A stretch of DNA of 64,000 bases from Halicephalobus mephisto (GCA_009193035.1 SWDT01000011.1:1054001-1118000), one strand, 5' to 3'. Counted from the first letter of the stretch, positions 1 through 12,009 are shown. The notes: a model not told the origin generated them from the letters alone. Made by a program: numbers and translations.

Positions 1-51
1 AATTAAAAGAGGTTTGTTTTTTTTTTGAAGTTTTTTTAATTGATTTTTTAG

Positions 52-357
52 AATTGTCAATATAAGGATAAGTATCATAAAGATCATCCTGCAATTAAGG
101 CATTTTGGACAGCTTTTAATGAACTTTCGGAAGAGGAGAAAAAGAAATTTTTGTTGTTTTTAATGGGTACATCAAGAATTCCATGGAAGGGAATGTCTAA
201 AGTTGATATGGTTATTCAACCAACTGATCCAGCGAAACTTCCTGTGGCTCATACTTGTTTTAATCTTCTTGATTTGCCTTCGATTGAAGATAAGGATGAA
301 TTATTGAGAAGATTAAGAATTTGTATTGACAATAATCAAGGTTTTACTTTGGCTTAA
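52..357 (+). CDS. C-terminal exon of a HERC-type HECT E3 ubiquitin ligase (partial, 5' end outside window)
   Basis: This is the last coding exon of a gene that begins before the window. It follows a TTTTTTAG acceptor at 44-51, is in phase 0, and encodes 101 residues ending at TAA 355-357. The product is the C lobe of a HECT domain. Visible are a DHPAIKAFW segment, the LSEEEKKKFLLFLMGTSRIP block, and HTCFNLLDLP, whose Cys is the residue that forms the ubiquitin thioester. The end, NNQGFTLA, resembles the usual HECT ending with an aromatic residue near the C terminus. The run IPWKGM...VIQPT is most like the HERC3/HERC4 branch, which I infer from remembered family sequences. The NME6-like gene starts 255 bp downstream on the same strand, so the two could share an operon. 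Confidence 0.85.
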   Translation, partial: NCQYKDKYHKDHPAIKAFWTAFNELSEEEKKKFLLFLMGTSRIPWKGMSKVDMVIQPTDPAKLPVAHTCFNLLDLPSIEDKDELLRRLRICIDNNQGFTLA

Positions 358-612
358 ATATGGTGCGATGAATAACAGGTTATATACTGTTTGATGCCTT
401 GATTTAAAGTAGCGAGGTAATGGTAGTTCATTGAATTGTTGATTACTTGTTTATTAGATTTTTAAAGTTTGATATATCTAATATGACAGTTATAACCGTA
501 TTTGTTCGGAGATATTACTTTAATGAATATTTTTAATTAAAATTGTTTGGAATTTTTAAGGTTTTTGAATAGATGACATATGGTTTTGATGAGTGATAGA
601 AGGATAATTTGA

Positions 613-2267
613 ATGGCTTTGAAGACGTTGGCGATTATTAAACCGGATGTTGTATCTCATCCGGTTATTTTGAAGGTTTTTATTTTTGTTTTTTTATATA
701 AAAAAGTATTTTTAGATGGTGGGTGAAGTTGTTATGAGTTCGTTTAAAATAACTCAAGCTTGTCGAATTCGATTAAATCGTGAACAAGCTTCTCAATTAT
801 ATAATTGTCATATAGGTTTGTTTTTTTTAAAAAAAAAAGTTTAATAAAGGTTTTTTTTAAGGAAAATTTTTTTATAATAGATTAGTAATGCATATGACAA
901 GGTAAGTATTTTTTTAAATAAGTTTTCCTTAAAGTTAAAAAAGAAAAAATTTTTAAATTTAATCTATTTTTTTTTATTTTTCTTCCTCCCCGAAAAATCT
1001 CCCAACATAGTAATCCGAAAATCGCCAAAAGAAAAGAGCGATTTTAAATCGTGAATTTTGATGGATTCATCAGAAATAAAGGCAAACTCATGGTTAGTGA
1101 CGATTTGGGGCAATGGATAGACGATATGTAAAAATCGAAAGTGATGCCACTGAAGCGTGTCAGGATTTTATTTATTTTAACGCTAGAATTTGAGATTTTT
1201 TTAATTATGGAAATATAGTGAAAATTTTAGAAATTATAAAAAAACAACAATGAAATTTGCAAAATTTTAGAATTTTTTGTTGTAGATACTGGATTTGGAA
1301 GTTTCCGTGAGATTATGAGGGATTTTAGGGGATTCTGTAGGATTTTTGGGGAATTTTAGAATTGTTTTTTTTAAATTTTTAATTTTTGAGAATTTTAGAT
1401 TTGTTTTTTTTTTAATTTTTGAGAATTGTTTTTTTTAGGAAATTTGAATTTTTTATAAAAGTTTGAAATTTTTGAAGGTTTTTTCCATTGAATTTTGGAA
1501 ATTTTTACGATTCTGGGAGATTTTAGAGGATTTTGTGGAATTTTAGGTTTTGGAATATTGTACTTAATTTTAGGAACTTTTACGAAATCTAAGAAAATTT
1601 TAGTAGTCTTTATGGTATTTTAGAGTTTTTGAATTTTTGATTTTGGAAGATTCTAGGACTTTCCCTACTGTTCCAATCGTATTTGAGAATTTTTGGTATT
1701 TTTAGTTATTGCAGTACATTCGGATGCTGAGGAAACTGAAGAAAAGAGAATTGCGCGAATAGACCCCTCTTAAGGATTCTTTTTTTCGTCAAAAAGAAAA
1801 TCAATGGAGGAAATCAATAAAAAAAGAGATTAGAAAAATGAAAATTTCTCTCTAATTCATTAATGGATGACATTTTGATTTTATTTATTTAATTTATTTT
1901 TAGTGGTCCTTTGATAGCACTAGAACTCCAGATGACGGATGATTCTGATCCAATTTTGAAATGGAGATCAACTTTAGGACCTTCGAAATTGTTTGCAAAT
2001 TTTATGGATCATAAAAATATTCCCATAGAACAAAAATGCCTCAGGCAAAGATTTTCTGTGTCTGATACTCGGAATTGTGCTCATGGATCTGATTCGTCGT
2101 CGGAAGTGGAAAGAGAAATGTCGGTTTTTAAACCATTCATGAAGCCAGTCATTGATCCAATTAAAATTTTCGAATTGCCAGAAGGATTAAAACCTTCAAA
2201 TCACGAGGACGATGTTGATGTGGAACTTTTGACCTTTCGAGAAAGGACAAATATAGCATTTAACTGA
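613..2267 (+). CDS. NME6: Nucleoside diphosphate kinase, NME6 type
   Basis: NDP kinases move the gamma phosphate of an NTP to an NDP through a phospho-histidine; NME6 is the divergent, often mitochondrial, group II member. Exons are 613-675, 716-815, 862-901 and 1904-2267, all in phase, giving 188 residues. The start MALKTLAIIKPDVVSHP carries the NDK IKPD motif. FFYNRLVMHM follows, then GPLIALEL, then the active-site block SDTRNCAHGSDS with the catalytic His. The SHPVIL and RSTLGPS blocks fit NME6 better than the short NDK group. A tail of about 55 residues continues past the NDK core. The third intron, 902-1903, is about 1 kb, far longer than the others, and holds only T-rich degenerate repeats. 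AATAAA lies at 2310-2315. The annotation rests on motif recognition. Confidence 0.85.
902..1903 (+). other. Long third intron of the NME6-like gene
   Basis: The intron has a clean GTAAGT donor and a TTTATTTTTAG acceptor. Its middle (about 1200-1700) is a degenerate repeat built on GATTTTRGRGRATTTTRGAATTTTTG-like phrases. I see no ORF, tRNA or transposon ends. It is roughly twenty times longer than the other introns of the gene. Confidence 0.6.
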
Positions 2268-2543
2268 TTATTGAAGAATTTTTTGTATTGTTGATGAATT
2301 GATTTTCAAAATAAATTTAAAATACTTTTTTTTTCATATATAAAAGGTGATAGAAAAATGGCGTAAGATCTTCTTTTTTTTTTCGAAAAAAAAAATTAAC
2401 AGATGAAAAAATAGATAATAAAAGCACTTTGAAAAGGGGGATAACCGGTTGGAAGGGGACGGCAGCGGCCACTTGGGCTAAACACAGGGAGGAATGCACA
2501 CGGCCAAGAGTCTAGGCGAAACTATAGAGGCAGATTATGGATA

Positions 2544-5284
2544 TTAGCTGACTGAATTTGAAGGGACATATTGATGACCCTGATTTTGATGAAGTAATTC
2601 GATCAAAGTTACAGTACAGCATGATGGATCATCACCAGCTTGTTCGATATCAATTATAAAAGTATCTTGATTACAGTAATGTTTGATCATATCGTCGTCG
2701 ATTTTTACAGTGACTCCTTTGGCGCATTGTTTGAAGAATCCTTTGATTTTTTCAGGATCTACATTGAACTTTTCGGAAATAGCATGAGCAAGACCCGAGA
2801 GTGAGGGTGGCACCAGATGAAGCGGAGTGAAGATTTGTTCGTCGTTTTTTCTCACATATATCATCACTGAAAAAATATATTTTTTAAAATGAAAATTTTC
2901 GAAAATGATCGAGAAGGGGGTCAATGGAGACTCACCGTACTCGATATCCTGGACAAACTTACCCCTTTCTGAAGTTCGTGGTCGTTTTGGAGCAGGTTCG
3001 AGATCAGAAAGCGGATCAAATGGAATAGCATTTCCATCGAAAAATCTTGCATCATAATCATCTGAAGGAATAAACAAAGCTGCCGGTTTTTCCAAATCAC
3101 TCATATGATAGAAATCTGATCTTTCACAAGGTTCGTGGTATTCTCCATCCGACTTTTTCCGTCCACCTGGAACTTTGAGGAAACCCGGATAAGTAAAAAG
3201 TTTAAAAAATTAAAACTGCAAAAGCCAAAGCGGCAAAAGCGGACAAATAACAAAAAAATAAATAAAATAAAAAACTACCTTTTCGTTTTTCATCACGTCG
3301 AGTCTCATGTAGCATTTTACGGTTAGCTCCCTAAAAAGCAAAAAAGCAAGTAAAATAAATTAAATTAAAAAAAATAAGTAAAATAAACGAAAGGAAGCGG
3401 ACGGACTAAGACGAAAAACTGCGCGCAACATGCAAAAAATTAAAAAGCTTTCAAAATTTGGAGAAATTACCTCCGGCACTTTTACGTCTATTTGCTCGTT
3501 TTTCTTCATCCCTCAATTTGCGCTCGGCTCCCTAGAGGTTAAAGGGTCAAATACTCGATAGGTAACACCAAACCAACCTTGTCGCAGAAAACTTTAATTT
3601 GACAATAACCCCGATGAAAAGGAATCTTATCGTTATCTGCTTCATCGTAAGTATCAATCTGGACATGAAGAGGAAGACCTTTAACCCCCTTCTGGGTGCT
3701 GAAGTCTGTAGAAAGACATTGAACAGCAATGCTGATTTTTACACTTGGTTGTTCAGTCGGATTCCATGAAAACTGAATAGCATTGTAAGCTACTTCTTCG
3801 ATTTGTCCAATTATTCCACTGGAATTTTTTGCATCTACTTCGAGAATTCTTTGCCTCAGGCAATGTTGTCTCTTGTGCCACAACTGCCATGTTTTTATTT
3901 CATCATCGTAGGATTTGTCTTCCCGGAATACGATCATCAGCAAACTCTGAAAAAAATTCAGTCTTTTCCTCGTTGTTTTTTTTTTCTTTTCTCTTAGGAA
4001 AATACTTGTAAACAGCCTGCGGGAGTTTTTTTCTGGGAAAAGGAATTCAGTCACAGAGTGAGACCGCAGGCGTTCCTCAGGAATTACAGTAACCTTAAAA
4101 ATGACTCACCCTTACTGTCTGACTCTTGAGGGGTTTACATGGATCAGGGATGTAGTCCAAGGATACTGTATAAAACTGGCCCTTATTAACGTAGGTCATC
4201 CGATCATCTTCTCTTCTGATCGATGTTGAAATCGCTGCTTCAAGGGCGTACTGGAATCCAAATGCATTTTGACTGAAATAGTTTCGTCGATTACTGTATC
4301 CAAAGAAAAATGATGAATTTTGTCAAAATTGAAGCAATCAAAAATTGTGAAAAAAAAGTTAAATTACATTGTTTTTGTCCCGATTGAGGACAAGGAAACC
4401 AGATCCAAGTGGCCGAACCGGTTGACCAAGTTATTACACGCGGTCGGGGACAGGTTCCTCTTTGACAATCAATCGGAACAGGGTCAACGACATTAATCAA
4501 TTTACTTACAGTTTAGGGATAATTACTGGACTTGATTCCCTCAAGCTATGAGCGGTTTCGTTTCTGACATGAAGAATATCTGAAACACTTGATCCTCCAG
4601 CAGACGAAACGATCGCGTGATTTTGTTGAACAACTGCTGTTGGAACTGCTTGTTGTGCTGTTGAGGCCGAAAACAAAAATTCTGCCTTACTTGGATCCAA
4701 CAAAGATAAATCAGCTCCGATTCCAGAGTCCACAGGTGAAAGCATTTCACCATTCAATTTATAAATTCTAGCATCATGACCATTTTCGGCATGTTGCTGT
4801 TGATAATGTATAGCTCCAGAAGGTTGATTCCTATTATAATAATTCCACTCCTGAGTTGCTGCAGTTCCAGGGTTTCCAAAAACATTAGAAGTGTAGTAAA
4901 TGTGTTGAGAAGTTGGAGCCGTGGCTGAGAGATTCAATTGGTTGAGGACTGGCTGAGCCAATTGGTAGTCATAAGTCCTAGAGTAGTTTGCTGCTTGCAT
5001 CGTGGTGTAATACTGTTCCACAGAAGGCGGCATTTTTGTTAGATCCTGAAATTAATTACACGAATTAAGTGGACAGAAAGCACAAGATAACTGACTTCAA
5101 AAACCTGGAGATTCGGTTGAGTTAAAGGAGCTAGATCAAGTGGCTCATGTTTCGGGGAAAAACCTTGATTTGACCTCCCTGGAGGAGCAGTCTTGATGAC
5201 GGAACTGGATTCAAGCTGGAAATGGGACATGCTGCTTGACGGCGGCGCGATCACGGTCGGCGCGTCGTACGAGCCAAACTTCAT
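2544..5284 (-). CDS. grh-1: Grainyhead/CP2 transcription factor
   Basis: Grainyhead factors control epidermal and cuticle genes, binding DNA as dimers through an immunoglobulin-like CP2 domain. Exons in transcript order are 5284-5105, 5045-4510, 4272-4110, 3946-3578, then either 3531-3471 or 3330-3279, then 3166-2936 and 2866-2544. All join in frame, giving about 620 or 617 residues from the ATG at 5284. The first two exons are the low-complexity activation region. The CP2 domain begins near [10 protein letters not shown] and runs through [57 protein letters not shown] and [10 protein letters not shown]. The last exon holds the dimerisation domain ([17 protein letters not shown] ... [17 protein letters not shown]). 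Candidate further 5' coding exons lie at 5.7-6.5 kb. The family assignment is firm; the true 5' end is not. Confidence 0.92.
3279..3531 (-). other. grh-1: Two mutually exclusive paralogous exons of grh-1
   Basis: Exon A is 3471-3531 (61 nt) and encodes [20 protein letters not shown]. Exon B is 3279-3330 (52 nt) and encodes [17 protein letters not shown]. Each has a consensus acceptor (CTCTAG, TTTTAG) and donor (GTAATT, GTAGTT), enters in phase 0 and leaves in phase 1. Both start GGAGC and encode G-A-x-R-K followed by Leu or Met. If A and B were joined, the frame would read GGG AGC TAA, an immediate stop. Only one can therefore be used per productive mRNA. Exon A matches the canonical grainyhead sequence after CDK. 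Confidence 0.75.
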
Positions 5285-5694
5285 GCCCCGGGCACCTGGA
5301 ACACTCTCCTTCAAAGATCTCGGAGAATCCGGTTGCTACCAGCTGGCCAATGAGAATCGAACCTGACAAAAGCGATAAAATAATACAGAAACTGCGCACA
5401 CGCCACGAAAAAGGAAAGAGGCAGTATCGGCCTCGGAATCTTTGTGTGTTCTGAATTCAGAGCAACAAAGGCTGCGCGGCGTCGTCAGCAATTCCAATCG
5501 ACGACAGACAAACGAATTTCAGCAGTAGTAGCACTTATTTTCGGATTGCCTGTGCACATGAAATTTCGCATGCGCAGGACAAAAAAGTTTTGTCCGTTCA
5601 GAGGAGGAATAGACAATCGCTACTGCTGGCGGCAATATTCGCGGTACGGTCGCATGACGCTTCTGCGCGACAGCCCGCAGGCAAGGAGAGCCCA

Positions 5695-6471
5695 TTATTT
5701 GAGAGAAAAGTTCTTCATGAGCCCCCGCCGGGTCGCTTGATGACAGCAGTTCCTCAGAGATCGAGAAAAGGAATTGAAAGTTGCAGACAAAGAAAGACTC
5801 GAGGCGATTACTCCCGCTGAAATCGCCCGAGGTGCTGCGAAAAAAGGCCTAGCGCGACTTGGACAACCAAAATCGCTCATGACCGTCTGCGGGGAACGAC
5901 AATACTACTTTGTATGTCTACTGACGCTCAGCTGTTTGAAGAGGACGTTGAGGACTGCGCGAATAGACTCAAATCGGCTATGCACATGACCGACGAAATT
6001 GGGGACCTGGAAATGGTCTCACTTCCTCGCTTCTGTATCTTCTGTAATAAATAAAATAATATAAAACAGGCCCTCGACCTCGATTTCACAGTCCTCAGCA
6101 AACATGGAATTCTGAAGAAACCGGGTCAGTTTTAGGATTGTTTACTCCACGAGACCGATCTTGAGAATACGAGAACAGCGACATCACATGGAAATTGCAG
6201 ACAATCAAGTTAAATAACCAGTAACGGTCATGTTGATATATGGGAGCTTACCTTTGACGATTGGCATATTGCAATAACATCAGAATTCCCACATAGGTAT
6301 GACATTAGTCTTGAAAATAAGTGACAAGAATGAAAACGAATCACATGAGAATCGTAGAAAACAAGATAGTCAACAACGGCAGTGTTGATATGTGAACTCT
6401 TACCTTGGATGATTCAGTGAAACATTCCAGGGGGGTAATATGAAGCTTTCACTGTCGACATCAATGGTCAT
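5695..6471 (-). CDS. Candidate 5' coding exons, possibly a longer grh-1 isoform
   Basis: A chain of small exons on the grh-1 strand keeps phase. It starts at ATG 6471 with exon 6471-6404 (22 codons plus 2 nt, MTIDVDSESFILPPWNV...), donor GTAAGA. Next is 6309-6252 (acceptor TTTTCAAG, donor GTAAGC), then 6111-6079 (acceptor TTCTTCAG, donor GTCGAG), then an exon entered at 6041 (acceptor TTATTACAG) that stays open for about 37 codons. A separate open stretch, 5880-5695, follows a CCCGCAG acceptor. I could not find a unique junction to the next grh-1 exon. These may be the N terminus of a long isoform, a short separate gene, or chance. I do not recognise the protein. Confidence 0.35.
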
Positions 6472-6490
6472 ATTGATATGGTGAATATCA
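6120..6490. repeat. Three diverged copies of a GTTGATATRTG-containing segment
   Basis: Segments around 6212-6260, 6373-6420 and 6450-6490 share the phrase AACGG-CA-GTTGATAT-TG followed at two of the three by a sequence that reads as a splice donor on the minus strand. The similarity suggests an old local duplication carrying the candidate exons described above. Confidence 0.35.
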
Positions 6491-9468
6491 GAGTCGATGA
6501 CAGCTAACTAGTACGAAGAAACAGACACGTGTATGGAAGGAGAAACAACAACGAATTGGGGTTCTTCTTCGATGGCGATGGCGGCGCGAAAAACAGGCTT
6601 ACCAAACTATCCGGTCCTTTAGGTTGGTTTTGAGGACCGGCTCGAGCGCGAGCGAGCGAGCGAAGCGACCCCCGGGCTGACTGATTCGGTGGCAACCAGA
6701 AGTTCTCGTTTTGTCGAATCAGAAAAAGGAAAGACTGGCTACGGCGACCGGCTCACAGAGACCTGCCTTCGTTCGCCCTGGTCACCGAATCGATCATGAC
6801 CTTAATCAAAATGGAAACCCCGGCCATCTGATGTACTATTATTTCTAATGTCTCGGAAGGAAAATCTGATCGAGATCGGTTTTGGAAGAAATATCAGAGA
6901 AACTACAGTACTTTGCAGTTGTGCTCATTTTTTTCGCTTTTTTTCATTTTTTAAGGTTTCCATTTCTTTTCCTTTTGCTTCGTTTTCTTTTGTTTTTTTT
7001 CAATTTTTTCTCAATTGTCCAGTTCTGTCAACAGTCTCGCCAACTCGAACCGGTCTTGCTTGACTCCGTGGCCTCGCTTTCCGGTTTTTCGTCAACGGTC
7101 ACGTATGGATCTCCATTGAAACAGGTTTTCACCGATGACACGGTTTCAGATTACGCAAATTGTTTTGGTCACTCTAATCAATTCAATTTTTTCTAACCAA
7201 GTCCGTAAAAGTTTCTAGAATTTTTCCCGAATCTAGTGAACGATTCCGGAACCTTTGAGAATCCTATACGAGCTTTTAGAATCTCCCAAAACCACGTGAA
7301 ACTTTTTTTAATCTTTTAGAATCTAGTGGAAATTCTCAAAATCAACATCCGTGTTCCGTTTTATCAAAGTTAGGGATCAGAGTTGGAAATTAAAATTTGG
7401 ATTTTTCGTGCTGACACGACTTGTGAGTCACGTTTTGATTCCAATATCGGTATATTAAGTTCCATAAGTTTAAGACACACTAAAATAGAGAAAATTTTTG
7501 AATGTTGTCTCAGCGTGAAAAGTCCAAATTTCGATTTCCAACTCTAACCGTCAACTTGGATAAAAAGGAGCATTAAAATTGGAAATTTCGAACTTCCTAA
7601 ACTGCTCCAGAAATCCCAGCCGAAACAACTTGGTTTATTTTTAATTTTTACAACAGCATGATTTTTATCTTTCTACATTCTTAATTATCTCTAAAATTAG
7701 ATAATTTTCCGGTAGACACTCTGAATCTGGGAAGACGCAATAATTCCGAATCGTTGCTCTAGAGAGAACAATGCTGCCGCTGGCGATTTAGCGCCAAAGC
7801 GAGACAATCCTCTGTCATTTTGTTTCTCTCAAAATCTCCATGAATATTCGGGCGCTCAAATGCGTTCATGTGAAATTGAAGCTGTTCGATTTTCGTGGAT
7901 CCAAGTTTTTTATGATTCTCCGCCGACAAAATCCGAGGGACCGACAAAAACGAAATCCATAAAACGCATTGAAAAAATCTTGAAATAGGAAAGGACTACC
8001 GATCCGATTCCATGGAACCCGATCTTTGAACAAAGCAAAAGACTCAGGAAACTTTTCTTTGATGAAATTGGTCGAGGACCGAACTGCGTTCGTCGAATTT
8101 CATTCGCATCGATTGATTTTTCTCGTGGGAAAAAGCGAAATCTCTGGTTCCGGTTGATGACCACAGCCATCAGCAATCAAGTGGAAAACTCATTTTTGCT
8201 TCAAATTGCCAGCGTTCATGAACATTCCAAAGCGTCAGATGAGCCGAAAATCGCCATCTCTCAGATTCAAAAAAGTTACAAATGTGCAAATCGCGACTGA
8301 CGGAAAACGAAAAATCATAGGGACGAAAGTTGGCTCCAATTTAAAAAGGTTCGAAATTGCTTTCCATAGAACGTAAAATTCAACGTTGGGGATTTTGAAA
8401 TTTTATTTTGAAGTATTTAGGATCATTTTTAACAAAAAATTTTGATGTGTTTGACGAATTTCCCATGGTAACTGAAGAAATATGATTTTATTAAATCATT
8501 TTAGAAATCAAAACGAATCAATGGTAAACCTAAAAACTGCAAATTGGCCTTGAAACGTCTTAGTAAATTTCGACAAGTCCATGTTGATTGTAAAAATATA
8601 TAATTGACTATGAAATGTCTTGCAAAGCTACGTTTAATCGGTTTTGATTTTAAAAACTCCAAAAATTTTCAAAAGAAAATTTGGAAAATTGTGTGAATCA
8701 ACAAGGATCTGAAAAACGCAAAAATGTCCATGAAACAACCTAGTAAATCATAAAGGATCAATTTTGATCCTAAAAATTCCAAACCTGTTTTAAAGAAGAT
8801 TTGGCAAACCGTGGTGAATCAATAGTGATCTAAGAACTCCGAAAATATTTACGAAAGTTCCTAAAAATTGATATGAATCAAGTTCGATCCTAAAGGATTT
8901 AAACTTTTTCAGAAATATTTGGCAAATTGTAATGAATCAACAACGATCCTAAAAAGTACAAAAATGTCTACAAAACTACTTGGAGCACGTCAGAGTGAAT
9001 CAATTTCGATAATTAGTAGTTTAAAATTACTTTTAAAAATATTTAATAAATTGCAATAAATCAACAACGATCCTAAAAAGTACAAAAATTTTAGTGAAAT
9101 TATCTATCAAGTTATAAAAATCAACTTTGATCCAAAAAAATTCTAAATTATCTTAAATAAGGTTTGGCAAAAGGTGACGAATCAGCAGTGATTTCGAAAT
9201 ATGGAAAAATATCCATAAAATTATCTGGCAAATCATAAATAATGAATTCTAATCCTAAAACTCAAAACAATCCTAAAGAAGATTTGGCAAAGTGCGACGA
9301 ACCAGTCGGTCCCGAACCGTTCAAAATTGGTCGCGAGTGTTTTGGCAACTCGTACCGAACTCAAAATTTCGACTCACTTGCATCGCTTCTTTTCTCATCA
9401 TTTCGTAATTGAAATTTCTCTTGTTTATTTTCGCGTTGTTTCTGGTTGTATCTTCATCAAATCGTCAA
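6491..9468. other. Intergenic region between grh-1 and usp-5
   Basis: This is the shared upstream region of two divergent genes. 6500-6830 is GC-richer, including a CGAGCG-rich run near 6645, and may hold promoter sequence. 6900-8400 shows no convincing coding sequence on either strand; its ORFs lack splice context and recognisable motifs. 8500-9290 is a tandem array listed separately. No RNA gene was recognised. Confidence 0.5.
8505..9290 (+). repeat. Diverged tandem array, about 61 bp unit with a 122 bp higher-order period
   Basis: The phrase GAATCAAyAryGATCCTAAAAA recurs about every 60 bp (for example near 8697, 8816, 8934, 9058 and 9180) and alternates with TCAATTTTGATCCTAAAAATTC (near 8754, 8875, 8996 and 9118). 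The two versions alternate, so the real repeat is a dimer of about 122 bp. The array ends about 180 bp before the usp-5 start codon. Confidence 0.65.
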
Positions 9469-12009
9469 ATGACAGATCCTGCACCGATGGAAACAGATGG
9501 GGCTTCACAGACGCCCGGTGCTGAAGCTGTAGCTCCTCAACTAGATCTGAACGACGTCGTTCTGAATGTTCCCGGAGTGAACGACAAAGTTTACAAAGAC
9601 GAGTGCTTGTACTGCTTCAATTCTCCTTTTTCTCAAGGTAAATTTTCTATTTTAAACTTTTGTGTATTTTTATGTAATTTAAATTTTACAATTCTATCAT
9701 TTTAGGGGGTCTTTTGATATCTACCAAGTCGTTTTTTGCTGTTTGTCCCCAGCACCTCAATACTCTGATCGAAAAAGACAACAACAAAGGATTCGTTTTA
9801 TATAAAAAATCCAAAATTCTGGCGGAATCGGACGAACCGAAGGACAAAGTAGGGCATTTGTGAATTTTCGCTTGTAAATTTGTTTCTTTACAGATCCAGA
9901 AGCTTTCGATCAAGTTTGAACATGCGGATGAAATCGAGGAGTACAATTTCGTCATTTACCCGAATCTCGAACAGCAATTTGTCATTACGGGCTCCACATT
10001 GCCACCGCAAGTTTACGAATCTGCTAGATCCATCATGAATCACACCAGTGCCTATCTTCAAGAACGTCTCGAGGCTGGTGTAAGTGAATGGGATGGAGAA
10101 CAACGGTTCAATTCCGAAGCTGCCGAAAACTTGATTCAATTAAGTAACGGTAAACAGATTCCATACACTGGCTGGATGTGTGAAGAGCCAGATTGCGGAT
10201 TAAAGGAGAATTTATGGCTGAATTTGACTGATGGTGTTATCATGTGCGGAAGACCCCAAGTTCTCCATGGAAAAGACGGTGCTACTACTCTTCCAGGAAA
10301 CGGCCACGCAAAACTTCATTACGAAAGGACCCATCATCCAGTTGCTGTCAAACTCGGGACTATTGCGAATGGAGATGCCGATGTCTATGATTACATCGTC
10401 GATGATGCTGTGAAGGATCCGAAACTGGCCGAGCATTTGCGTCATTTTGGATTGGACATTGAAAAAATGGAAAAAACGGAAAAATCTACTTTGGAGATGG
10501 AATTAGACTTAAATCAAAAGTGGGAATGGTCTCGTTGTTTGGAAGATGGAGTTTCTTTAGAGAACGTTTTTGGACCCGGTTTTGCAGGAATCATCAACAT
10601 CGGATCATCTTGTTATATTAATTCTGTTCTTCAGATGCTGTTTGTTATTCCGGAATTCCAGCAAGTTTATGCAGGTGAAAATGGATGGAATTTATTAAAC
10701 AAATCCCCGTTGAATCAAGTTAATGATGATTTTAATTCTCAATTTGCAAAAGTTATGATTGCTCTTCAAAATGGAACTTATTCTAAAGAAGGTCAAGAAG
10801 AAGTTGGATTCAAACCTAGCAGATTTAGGAAAGTTGTTGGTCGTGGTCATCCTGAATTTTCAACTGCTCGACAACAAGATGCAGAAGAATATATGCGTTA
10901 TTTGCTTGATATGGTTGATAACAAGATTACTGGTGATGTTAATCCTGTTGATCCGTTGAGATTTCAAATTGAAACGCGTTTAGTCGATTCGTCATCTGGA
11001 TATGTTAGATATTCTGATCGTGAAGATGTGATTTTACCATTACAAATTCCAATTGAACAAGCAGAAGACGTGACTGGTGGTCCTACTCCAAGAAAAGTGA
11101 TTGCTTTGTCGACTATATTGGATCATAGTTTTGGAGAAGAAATAATAGAAGGATTCCAATCACCTGTTACTGGAAAAAGAGGTGAAGCAATTACTCGCAT
11201 TGGAATGAAAACTTTTCCAGATTTTTTGATTCTGCAAGTTAAAAGATTTGGTTATTCTGTTGATCATACAATTAAGAAATTGGATGTTGATGTATTGCTT
11301 GATGAACAGATTGATTTGGAGAAATACATTGGTAAAGGACCACAACCGGATGAATCGCTATTGCCTGATGATGTTAATGCTGATATTGGGCCGAGAGTTA
11401 ATGAAGATCATGTTGAACAAGTGAGTATTGGTTTAATAATGATATATTTATTGAATTTTTTAGCTTGTTAACATGGGTTTTTCCCAAAATGCTGTTCGTA
11501 AAGCTCTTCATCTTTCTAATAATAATTTGGAAGCAGCTACTGAATGGATTATGGTACATATGGATGATCCAGATTTTAATGAAGTTCATCCTGATTTAAG
11601 AGGAAGTCGTAATGCAGAAAATAGAGATGATCCGAGAATTCAAGAATTGACTGTTCTTGGATTTCCTTCTCATAAAGCACGTATTGCCTTGAGACAAAAT
11701 GGTGGTGATGTTAATGCTGCGGCAGAATGGCTATTTTTAAATGGTCATACACTTCCTGACGAAGAAATTCCAGAACCGGATGCAGATGAAAAAGCGAAGA
11801 AGACATGTCATAATGGTCATGGTCGGTATAGACTTAGAGGAATTATATCTCATATGGGATCGTCTCCTCATAGTGGACATTATGTTGCTCACATTGAGCG
11901 AAATGGTAAATGGTATCTTTTTAATGATGAAAAAGTAGCCATTTCACAGAATCCGCCGGTTTCTTTGGGTTATCTCTATTTGCTTGAACGTTTACCAAGT
12001 AATAATTGA
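9469..12009 (+). CDS. usp-5: Ubiquitin carboxyl-terminal hydrolase 5 (isopeptidase T)
   Basis: USP5 takes apart unanchored polyubiquitin chains, recognising the free C terminus of ubiquitin. Exons are 9469-9637, 9706-9848, 9894-11420 and 11464-12009, all in phase, giving 794 residues (human USP5 is about 858). The order of parts is typical. A ZnF-UBP domain lies near residues 195-270 (TGWMCEEPDCG ... GNGHAKLHYERTHH). The Cys box GIINIGSSCYINSVLQ has its catalytic Cys near 344 and the oxyanion Asn in place. Two UBA domains begin near 614 (VNMGFSQNAVRKAL) and 674 (ELTVLGFPSHKARIAL). The His box is SHMGSSPHSGHYVAH, near 752. The usual GN before the catalytic Cys is GS here. The start was chosen as the first in-frame ATG before MTDPAPMETDG. 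Confidence 0.95.

Noticed and set aside
4291..4500. Extra grh-1 exon between the activation region and CP2 domain
   Set aside because: Direct splicing of 4510 to 4272 is in frame (phase 2) and gives a sensible protein. The intervening open stretch adds no recognisable grainyhead sequence, though an alternative exon cannot be excluded.
6504..7196. Several ORFs of 60-100 codons in the GC-rich/T-rich part upstream of usp-5
   Set aside because: They have low complexity (poly-Phe/Ser reading of T-runs) or skewed Pro/Arg content, with no splice sites in phase and no recognisable motif.
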